Source: an uncultured Desulfobacteraceae bacterium
GTDB lineage: Bacteria > Desulfobacterota > Desulfobacteria > Desulfobacterales > Desulfatirhabdiaceae
Assembly (NCBI GenBank): GCA_903953895.1
Contig: CAJBLH010000229.1
Location: forward strand, 44,463-108,462
Length of the DNA stretch: 64,000 bases
Direction: 5' to 3'
Within the stretch, counting starts at the first letter, position 1. Every line of letters starts with the position of its first letter. The notes beneath the pieces are model-generated. The model was not told where the DNA came from and searched no databases. It worked only from the letters and a program-made list of their open reading frames with translations. A program made the translations under genes and the position numbers. Positions 57,500 through 64,000 of this stretch are shown here, one piece after another.

Positions 57500-57895
57500 T
57501 CAAAAGCTTGCCAGCCGGAAGCCGAGGAATACCAGAACGAGGCCTGCCAAATTGTTCAGCAGCACGTTGCCCACGGCAAGCCAGTGGCTTCCGCCCTGAA
57601 TGGCGCTGAATGTTTCATAGCCGAAGGTTGAAAACGTGGTGAGGGCTCCGAGAAAACCGGTTACAAAAAAAAGCCGCACAGACGGGTTCATCACCGGACT
57701 GCGGTCCGCCAGTGCAAAAGATACTCCGATCAGAAAACAACCACAGAGATTGACGAATAGCGTTCCCCAGGGAAAACCGGGTCCAAACAACCACGCCGAC
57801 AGCATGGAAATTCCGTATCGGCTCAGCGCTCCCAGGCTGCCGCCCAGCATCACCAGTGCGATCTTGGTCAGCGGGTGGCCCCACATTGCTTCCAT
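57500..57895 (-). CDS. crcB: Fluc/CrcB fluoride channel
   Basis: A protein of 131 residues from ATG 57895, with GGAG 5 bases before it (an ATG at 57922 is the longer alternative). Four membrane helices and family motifs: GGSLGALSRYGIS, GTLFVNLCGCFLIG (pore Asn) and GFLGALTTFSTFGYET (the Na-site/phenylalanine-box region). The dual-topology dimer releases fluoride. No fluoride riboswitch could be recognised before it. Confidence 0.93.
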   Translation of the reverse strand: MEAMWGHPLTKIALVMLGGSLGALSRYGISMLSAWLFGPGFPWGTLFVNLCGCFLIGVSFALADRSPVMNPSVRLFFVTGFLGALTTFSTFGYETFSAIQGGSHWLAVGNVLLNNLAGLVLVFLGFRLASF

Positions 57896-58062
57896 AACAC
57901 TCCATCGAAAAAGAAACGCCATTATGTACCAGTCATAATAAAATTGAATTAATTCAATCTATCCATTATGATGTTTGCAATGTCAAGGTCATTTCCGGCA
58001 CCAGGGAGTTTTTTCCTGTGAGTTGTCCGACCGATAACTGATTACTGAACAGGAAGTAAGCC

Positions 58063-58824
58063 TTGGAACCTATCATATTTATACTGGGTCTTTGTATCGG
58101 CAGTTTTTTGAATGTATGCATCTACCGGATTCCGGAGTCCCGATCCATTGTGTCGCCAGGCTCCACCTGCATGGTCTGCCATGAGCCGATCCGGTTTTAC
58201 TACAATATCCCATTGATCAGTTATCTGATGCTGAAGGGGCGGTGCCGGAACTGTCATGCGCCTTTTTCCCTGCGGTATCCCCTGGTCGAAATGCTGAGCG
58301 GGCTGTTTGCGCTCGGCGCCTACATCAGGTGGGGAATGACGTCGGCATCGCTGATTTATTACGGGCTGATCGCTGTTCTGATGGTGATCACCTTTATCGA
58401 TATCGATCATTACATCATTCCGGACATCATTTCCCTACCCGGCATTCCGGCAGGGGTCATCGCCTGTTTTTTTCTGCCGGACATGACCTTCAAATCTTCC
58501 GTGATCGGACTGCTGCTGGGGGGCGGCATGCTGTTCGCCGTGGCCTGGATTTATGAACATCTTATGCACAAAGAAGGCATGGGCGGCGGGGATATCAAGC
58601 TGCTGGCCATGATCGGCGCTTTTCTGGGCTGGAAAGGGGTTCTGGTGACCCTGTTTACCGGCTCCATCATTGGAACGCTGGCAGGCGGGGCCGTTATGCT
58701 GTACACCCGCAGCTCTTCCCTGAAGCTGAAAATACCGTTCGGACCCTTTCTGGCCATTGGCGCCATGGTTTACATTTTTTTCGGGCAAGAGCTGATATTC
58801 TGGTACTGGAACGGGTTACAGTAA
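58063..58824 (+). CDS. pilD: Type IV prepilin leader peptidase/N-methyltransferase
   Basis: A 253-residue polytopic membrane protein. The zinc-type cysteine pairs are CMVCHEPI and CRNCHAPF; the two catalytic aspartates are in FIDIDHY and GMGGGDIKL. It cleaves and methylates type IV pilins and pseudopilins. It has a TTG start, with AGGAAG 6 bases before it and no ATG that preserves the N-terminal helix. No other pilus genes are in view. Confidence 0.93.
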   Translation: MEPIIFILGLCIGSFLNVCIYRIPESRSIVSPGSTCMVCHEPIRFYYNIPLISYLMLKGRCRNCHAPFSLRYPLVEMLSGLFALGAYIRWGMTSASLIYYGLIAVLMVITFIDIDHYIIPDIISLPGIPAGVIACFFLPDMTFKSSVIGLLLGGGMLFAVAWIYEHLMHKEGMGGGDIKLLAMIGAFLGWKGVLVTLFTGSIIGTLAGGAVMLYTRSSSLKLKIPFGPFLAIGAMVYIFFGQELIFWYWNGLQ

Positions 58825-58832
58825 CATCGTGC

Positions 58833-59765
58833 TTATCCGGCTTTTTCAACCAGCTCCTGCCATTTCCGATCGACCCGTTTCTGGGTGGACTGGATCATCT
58901 CGTCTGTCATCAGACCGAACCGTCCCTGGGATTTGAAATACGATCCCACTGGAACATTCTTTTCGGGAAAGACATTGATGGTGTATTGCCATTCTTCCGT
59001 GATCTGCTCGGTATCTGCCGAAACGGGTCGTTTGCAGACCTCGTAGATGGGAAAGACGTTGGTCTGGGTGGCCAGCCGCATGATCTTGATCGTATGGGCC
59101 GGGTCGATGCGCCAGCCGGGCGGACAGGCAGAGAGAAGGTGAATGAACTTCATGCCGGAAATCCCCCGGGCTTTCTGAAACTTTTTGAACATGTCGTCCG
59201 GATAGGCTGCCGAGGCTGTGGCCATATAGGAGATATGATGGGCCAGCATGATCTGCTCGATGTCCTTTTTGGATTCTTCCTTGATGCATCCTTCGGGTGT
59301 CGTGGTGGTCCAGGCGCCCATCGGGGTAGCGCTGGAGCGCTGAATGCCGGTGTTCATGTAGGCTTCGTTGTCGTAGCAGACAAAGAGGATGTTCTCGTTT
59401 CGTTCCGCCGCCCCGGACAGGGCCTGCATGCCGATATCGAACGTACCGCCGTCTCCGGCCCATACCATCACGACCGTATCTTTTTCTCCCCGAACACTTA
59501 ACGCTGCGGCCGCACCCGAAGCCACCACGGCGGACGTTTCAAAGGGGCAGTGAATGATCGGCACCTTGAGACTGGAATACGGATATCCGCCGACAAACAC
59601 CGCAAAACAGCAGGCCGGAAATACAACGACCGTGCGCTCTCCGAGGGCCTTCAAGGCGATTTTCATGGACAATGGCGCTGCGCACCCCTGACACGAGGTG
59701 ATGCCGGGCTGCATCAGATCCTGTTCAACCAGGACCTGCCGGGGAATTTCAAATTTCTTTTGCAT
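58833..59765 (-). CDS. porB: Pyruvate:ferredoxin oxidoreductase (2-oxoacid), beta subunit
   Basis: A protein of 310 residues. The TPP-binding sequence is WAGDGGTFDIGMQALSGAAE, with CYDNEAYMNTGIQRSSATP after it. Cysteines in ITSCQGCAAPL and later residues would hold a 4Fe-4S cluster. It completes the enzyme that converts pyruvate and CoA to acetyl-CoA with reduction of ferredoxin. It is 8 bases after porA in the same operon. Confidence 0.92.
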   Translation of the reverse strand: MQKKFEIPRQVLVEQDLMQPGITSCQGCAAPLSMKIALKALGERTVVVFPACCFAVFVGGYPYSSLKVPIIHCPFETSAVVASGAAAALSVRGEKDTVVMVWAGDGGTFDIGMQALSGAAERNENILFVCYDNEAYMNTGIQRSSATPMGAWTTTTPEGCIKEESKKDIEQIMLAHHISYMATASAAYPDDMFKKFQKARGISGMKFIHLLSACPPGWRIDPAHTIKIMRLATQTNVFPIYEVCKRPVSADTEQITEEWQYTINVFPEKNVPVGSYFKSQGRFGLMTDEMIQSTQKRVDRKWQELVEKAG

Positions 59766-59773
59766 ATCGACCT

Positions 59774-60928
59774 CTATTTTTTAAGGCCCCAGAACAAGGG
59801 CGCATCGGATGGTTTGTCTTGGGCAATCACGTGATTCAAAATCCCTTCCACATCTTCCGGAGTGACGTCGCGCCCGCCCAGGCCCGCAATCACGGAATAA
59901 ATCGGGGGCCGATGGGCTGACCCGTAGAGTACGGAACGGATTTCACTGGCAAATATCCCACCCAGGCCAACGGATAGATTGCGATCGATGACCACCACTT
60001 TGGTGGCTTTTTCCAGAGCCTTGCGCCAGCAGTCCACCGGAACGGGCCGGAACAGGCGCAGTTTCATCAGTCCGACACGAACCCCCCTACCCTGCATCTG
60101 ATCGACGGCAATGCGCGACACCGAGGTAATGGCGCCGGCCGTAACCAGAATGATTTCCGCATCTTCGGTCCGGTAGGTTTCAATCAGGTCGTAGGTGCGG
60201 CCGAAATCGCGGGTGAATTCGCGGCAGACCTCCGGATAATATGCCAGTGCCTCCTGAGCGGCCAGTTGCAGGGTATACCGGTGCTCATAAAAATAATCCG
60301 TCGCAAAAAATCCGCCGAACATCCGGGGGTTGTCGAAACTTAAGCTGACTGGCGGCACATATGGCGGAATGAATCGATCCACAGGCTCCTGATCGGGAAT
60401 ATCGACAATTTCTGTGGTATGGCTTAAAAAAAATGCATCATAGGCGATCATGACCGGCAGCATCACTTTCTCGGCCAGTTTGTAAGCCATGATGACCCCG
60501 TCCAGCAGCTCCTGGCTGGATTCGCAGAAAATCTGAATCCATCCCGTATCCCGCTGGGCCAGGGAATCGGTCTGCTCGGCCCAGATGTTCCATACGCCGC
60601 TGACGGCCCGGTTGACGGTGGCCATGACGATGGGCAGCCGGGCCCCGGCTGTCCAGTGCAGTACCTCGTGCATCAGAAGCAGCCCGTTGCCGCTGGTGGC
60701 CGTAAAGGTGCGCACCCCCGCCGTGGCCGCACCGATCAGGGCGGCCATGGCCGAATGCTCGCTTTCCACCTTGATGAACCGTGCATCCAGCTCTCCGCCG
60801 GCGCACATCTCGGACAATGCTTCCACAATCGTCGTTTGCGGGGTGATCGGATAAGCCGATATGACACCGACCTTGCTGAGCCGGACGCCATGGGATACGG
60901 CGTGATTTCCTTTGATTGCTTTTTTCAA
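59774..60928 (-). CDS. porA: Pyruvate:ferredoxin oxidoreductase (2-oxoacid), alpha subunit
   Basis: A protein of 384 residues. Typical 2-oxoacid ferredoxin oxidoreductase alpha features are ISAYPITPQTTIVE, FIKVESEHSAMAALIGAATA and TFTATSGNGLLLMHEVLHW, plus ETYRTEDAEIILVTAGA in the C-terminal domain. It pairs with porB immediately downstream. Pyruvate is the likeliest substrate given the subunit makeup, but related 2-oxoacids are possible. Confidence 0.92.
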   Translation of the reverse strand: MKKAIKGNHAVSHGVRLSKVGVISAYPITPQTTIVEALSEMCAGGELDARFIKVESEHSAMAALIGAATAGVRTFTATSGNGLLLMHEVLHWTAGARLPIVMATVNRAVSGVWNIWAEQTDSLAQRDTGWIQIFCESSQELLDGVIMAYKLAEKVMLPVMIAYDAFFLSHTTEIVDIPDQEPVDRFIPPYVPPVSLSFDNPRMFGGFFATDYFYEHRYTLQLAAQEALAYYPEVCREFTRDFGRTYDLIETYRTEDAEIILVTAGAITSVSRIAVDQMQGRGVRVGLMKLRLFRPVPVDCWRKALEKATKVVVIDRNLSVGLGGIFASEIRSVLYGSAHRPPIYSVIAGLGGRDVTPEDVEGILNHVIAQDKPSDAPLFWGLKK

Positions 60929-60958
60929 AATGAAGTCTCCAGTAATCAGTAGTCAGTA

Positions 60959-62764
60959 TTACCCTTCGGAAACCATGGTCATGGCATGACGCGGGCATTC
61001 GGTAAAACAGATGCCGCATCCCTTGCAATAGTCATAATCGATGGCGTACCCGAAGGTTTCACGGGTTTGATCCAGAATCGATACATCCGGGCAGAAAATC
61101 AGGCAGTTGTCGCATTCCGTGCAGCGGCCGCAATGCAGGCAGCGGCGGGTTTCAAGAAGGGCCTGCTCTTCCGGAAGGGTGTCGTGATAGGGAGCAAAAG
61201 AAAATCTGCGCTGATCCGCAGGCTGAACCATTTTATTGCAACCTGGCGATTTAATGAAATAATCATAGACAATTTTAGACGAATCCACCACCATCCGGTC
61301 GTTGCATGGTACGGGATTTACCGGCGCCCAGTTCATGTACCGGCTAAAACTGAGCGCATCGCCGTTTCCGATGCGGATGTGATCCTGTATATCGGTAAAT
61401 GCAATACCGCGCCGGTTGCAATCCATGGCAATGGCGGCTTTTTTTCCGGTGGCAACCGCATGAACGACCGTATGCGGGGTGTCTGTCATATCACCGCCTG
61501 CAAATACCCTGGCTGCTGCGGGAGTATCGAACGGCACCGATAAATCCTCATGGGTGCGCAGAATGGGGTCTGTCGAAGCGATAAATTGGCTCAGATATCC
61601 CATATCCGCTTCTTCCCCCACCGCCATCAAAATGGTGTCTGCCGGAATGTCGAATGTAGCCCCTTCCTTTCGGAGAGGTCGGCAGCGGCCGCTGTCGTCG
61701 GCAGGCCCAAGTTCCATTTCGCAGCAGACCAGCTTTTCGATGGTTTCATCCGGCCGCAGCGCGATATCTTCGGGGGCGGCCAGAAAACGGAAACACACCC
61801 CCTCTTCCTCTGCTTCCCGAACTTCATCCGGATGAGCCGGCATTTCCGTTGGAGATCTGCGGTAAAGGACCGTTGCCCGGCATCCCAAACGAACCGCCGT
61901 ACGGGCGGCATCGATGGCCGTGTTGCCGCCGCCGATCACCACCACCTCTTTGCCGAGAGAAACGGTTTCTCCTCGGGCCACCTGTTTGAGCAGGAACAAG
62001 GCGCTTATGATCCGGCAGCAGGACAAGTTTTCCGTCAGTTGCAAGGGGATGCTCCGATGCGCGCCGGTGGCCAGAAACACATAATCGAATGTTTCCGTCA
62101 GGGTTGCCAATGCCATATCTTTACCGATTTCCGTACCGAGCTTCAGGTCGATGCCCATGCGGGAAAGGCCTTCGAATTCCGCGGCAACCACCTGCCGGGG
62201 CAGGCGATATCCGGGAATACCCAGCCGCAGAATACCGCCTGGCAGCGTTTCCCGGTCGAATATCGTGACTGCAAAACCCAAAAGTCTGGCAAAATAGGCC
62301 GCCGACATGCCGGCCGGACCGGAACCGACAACAGCCAGCCGTTTTCCGTTGTATGCCGGCAGCTCGGGGTGGGGGGTTGCCGGAGAAAAACGATCTCCGA
62401 CAAACCGCTCCAGCTCCTGGATGCGGATGCCATCATCGAAAACACCCCGGTTGCAGGCGCCCTCGCAGAATTTGAAGCAGACCCGGCCCAGGATAGCCGG
62501 AAACGGTTCTTCGCGCTTAAGATGCCAGTAGGCTTTTTCGAATTCCTGTCGCCCCAGCAGTTTAATCCAGCCTTCGATGTCGTTGCCGGCCGGACAGGCA
62601 TTTTGACAGGCTGGAGCCTTGTCTTCGTAGATGGGCTTGATGAAACGCCAGGCGCCGGTTTTATTGTAGAGCATGTTCCCAAGAGATACATGCATCGGGG
62701 TGATGTCGCGATACGATTTAAATTCGTGTTTCACCGCCATTTCACTGCGTTTTTTCGCCGCCAT
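60959..62764 (-). CDS. GltD-like FAD/NAD(P) oxidoreductase fused to a POR delta-type ferredoxin
   Basis: A protein of 601 residues. The N-terminal cluster region (CQNACPAGNDIEGWIK, CFKFCEGACNRGVFDDG) and two Rossmann sites (VVGSGPAGMSAAYFARLLGF for FAD, VIGGGNTAIDAARTAVRLG for NAD(P)) match the GltD/NuoF-associated family. The last 70 residues hold two 4Fe-4S motifs, CLHCGRCTECDNC and CKGCGICFTECP, as in PorD. Lying between porG and porA, it should pass electrons between NAD(P)H and the POR clusters. ATG 62764 is chosen, with AGGAAG upstream. Confidence 0.88.
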   Translation of the reverse strand: MAAKKRSEMAVKHEFKSYRDITPMHVSLGNMLYNKTGAWRFIKPIYEDKAPACQNACPAGNDIEGWIKLLGRQEFEKAYWHLKREEPFPAILGRVCFKFCEGACNRGVFDDGIRIQELERFVGDRFSPATPHPELPAYNGKRLAVVGSGPAGMSAAYFARLLGFAVTIFDRETLPGGILRLGIPGYRLPRQVVAAEFEGLSRMGIDLKLGTEIGKDMALATLTETFDYVFLATGAHRSIPLQLTENLSCCRIISALFLLKQVARGETVSLGKEVVVIGGGNTAIDAARTAVRLGCRATVLYRRSPTEMPAHPDEVREAEEEGVCFRFLAAPEDIALRPDETIEKLVCCEMELGPADDSGRCRPLRKEGATFDIPADTILMAVGEEADMGYLSQFIASTDPILRTHEDLSVPFDTPAAARVFAGGDMTDTPHTVVHAVATGKKAAIAMDCNRRGIAFTDIQDHIRIGNGDALSFSRYMNWAPVNPVPCNDRMVVDSSKIVYDYFIKSPGCNKMVQPADQRRFSFAPYHDTLPEEQALLETRRCLHCGRCTECDNCLIFCPDVSILDQTRETFGYAIDYDYCKGCGICFTECPRHAMTMVSEG

Positions 62765-62848
62765 ACATTCTCTTCCTTTCCTCCGGCTGGTTTCTGGCCT
62801 CAATTTGGTTCCGCCATCAAAACAGTTTGATGTTGCCTGAACATCCCA

Positions 62849-63406
62849 TCACACTTCCACAACATGATCGTATGCATCCTTGGCAGCCTGCTGGTTCTGC
62901 GCTTTTTTGACCGGTACATATTCGTCGATGGCCTGCAGCACCGCCCCGATGCCGACCAGACCCGTGGCCTTGGCAAAAGCCCCCAGAATCGCCGTGTTGA
63001 CAATGGGATTGGCGGCCGAACCAAGGCGGTGCGATACTGCGATGCCGGCAGCATCGATCACGAAAATCCGGTAACCGGCTCCGAAAAATTGACGAAAAAA
63101 ATCCGGCTGCCGGGAAGAATTGATCACAATGGTTCCATTATTTTTCAACCCCTCGATCACATTGACGTTTTCAATCATGGAAGCATCCAGCACCACCACA
63201 TGATCCGGGTGGTAAATCTGACTTCGCAGGTTGATGTGCTGCGCGTCGATACGGCAAAAAGCCGTTACCGGCGCCCCCCGGCGCTCAACACCGAAAGCCG
63301 GAAATGACTGAACGAATTTTCCTTCATTAAAAAAGGCGTGCGCCAGCACTTCGGAGCCGATGACCGACCCCTGGCCGCCTCTTCCGTGGAAACGTATCTC
63401 CTGCAT
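62849..63406 (-). CDS. porG: Pyruvate:ferredoxin oxidoreductase (2-oxoacid), gamma subunit
   Basis: A protein of 185 residues. Starts MQEIRFHGRGGQGSVIGSEV, the family signature, followed by FVQSFPAFGVERRGAPVTAF and NTAILGAFAKATGLV. It heads the operon porG-(GltD/ferredoxin)-porA-porB with a good AGAGGTG ribosome site. Confidence 0.93.
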   Translation of the reverse strand: MQEIRFHGRGGQGSVIGSEVLAHAFFNEGKFVQSFPAFGVERRGAPVTAFCRIDAQHINLRSQIYHPDHVVVLDASMIENVNVIEGLKNNGTIVINSSRQPDFFRQFFGAGYRIFVIDAAGIAVSHRLGSAANPIVNTAILGAFAKATGLVGIGAVLQAIDEYVPVKKAQNQQAAKDAYDHVVEV

Positions 63407-63669
63407 GTTTCACCTCTTCTTGAATGCATCGATCGAAAGGATATTATCTTGAAAGCCGTATTTTTAACAGCAGATGTAACTATAATGCAACCAGAATCTC
63501 AGATGCTCTGCCCGGTCGGTATAGACCGCTCCGGAACAATTGGCCGAATGACGTATCTGGGCAGGTATTAGGCCGATTGCTTCCCTGGTTGTGCGTCCGA
63601 ATTATCGCCTCGATCCGGACGCCAGAAGCAGATTCGCTCAAGTTAGACTTTATTTGCATGAATCCCGGG

Positions 63670-64000
63670 CTACACTTCCCGCGCCCAAAGCCTCTCGAAA
63701 CCCAGCGCCACCACCGCATACCGCCGCAGGCGCAGATTGCCGTGACGCGCATCCAGAATCCGGCCATATTCCCGTGCCTGATCAACCGCCTCTGTCATCA
63801 TCTTCTGCATGGGCGGCAGAGACTGAAGCGCCGACACCGTCAATTCCCGGGCCTCTTTGCCGCTTAACCCCGCATCCGCCAATGTCACATATTTGAATTC
63901 GATCAGGATATCCAGAATGGTGAACCGCCGCATGTCGGGCCGGATGATCATGGTCAGATCCGCCCGCTGCCGTCCGACTTCGGCCTCCGAATCCATGATA
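63670..64000 (-). CDS. C-terminal part of an AAA/PD-(D/E)XK nuclease-superfamily protein, cut by window edge
   Basis: About 110 residues ending ALGFERLW and open upstream past base 64000; an internal ATG at 63996 is probably not the start. RADLTMIIRP and ILDILIEFKYV resemble the PD-(D/E)XK nuclease region that closes a family of large ATPase-like proteins common in anaerobes (PF08011-type). The remainder of the gene is outside. The preceding 260 bases to porG hold nothing recognisable. Confidence 0.75.
   Translation of the reverse strand, partial: IMDSEAEVGRQRADLTMIIRPDMRRFTILDILIEFKYVTLADAGLSGKEARELTVSALQSLPPMQKMMTEAVDQAREYGRILDARHGNLRLRRYAVVALGFERLWAREV

Noticed and set aside
57896..58062. 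Fluoride riboswitch upstream of crcB
   Set aside because: I looked for the conserved GGNGAUG start and the pseudoknot partners on the minus strand and could not find them.

Overview
The window looks like a chromosomal segment of a Gram-negative, anaerobic Desulfobacterota (Deltaproteobacteria), most likely a sulfate-reducer-type organism. The evidence is an xseA-xseB-ispA-dxs-tlyA isoprenoid/DNA-repair row, a multi-subunit pyruvate:ferredoxin oxidoreductase operon with a fused GltD/ferredoxin subunit, a DUF190-CBS protein beside a CrcB fluoride channel, and many lipoproteins. This placement rests on gene content only.

Layout. (1) 1-38,816, nearly all on the minus strand: a trans-AT-free hybrid PKS/NRPS gene cluster, read from high to low coordinates. 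It starts with a type II thioesterase and a DUF697 membrane protein. Three PKS genes follow: GNAT-ACP-KS-AT-KR-ACP, then KS-AT-DH-ER-KR-ACP, then KS-AT. Next come a periplasmic S12-type serine hydrolase lipoprotein, a KAS III-like enzyme, a 2646-residue T-AMT-C-C-A-T-C megasynthase, a four-gene cassette (ACP, AMP-ligase, NeuD-like acyltransferase, VOC protein) and a last NRPS (A-T-C-A...) that leaves the window at base 1. If every domain works, the PKS part would make an acetyl-primed C8 chain that the aminotransferase domain turns into a beta-amino acid (formally a 3-amino-7-hydroxyoctanoyl unit). This would then be extended by amino acids: one threonine-like specificity code, one unrecognised code and one aromatic-type code are readable. 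(2) 7.4-10.4 kb: an AT-richer island inside the cluster with a PIN toxin/antitoxin-like pair, a beheaded DNA methyltransferase and, on the plus strand, an AIPR phage-resistance-type gene. (3) 39.3-45.1 kb, plus strand: a complete RND efflux operon (adaptor, pump, outer-membrane factor), a plausible exporter or resistance pump for the product. (4) 45.2-48.1 kb: a DUF4143 ATPase preceded by a perfect inverted repeat, a DUF3313 lipoprotein and an orphan periplasmic solute-binding protein. (5) 48.1-57.9 kb: housekeeping genes tlyA, dxs, ispA, xseB, xseA, hisA, hisB, a DUF190-CBS regulator and crcB. (6) 58.1-63.4 kb: prepilin peptidase and the POR operon. The right edge holds the C-terminal part of an AAA/PD-(D/E)XK protein.

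A recurring oddity is that short palindromic or tandem repeats, of the sort normally found between genes, sit in frame in the inter-domain linkers of the megasynthases. No stretch longer than about 300 bases lacks a gene, and I saw no rRNA, tRNA, CRISPR array or complete insertion sequence.
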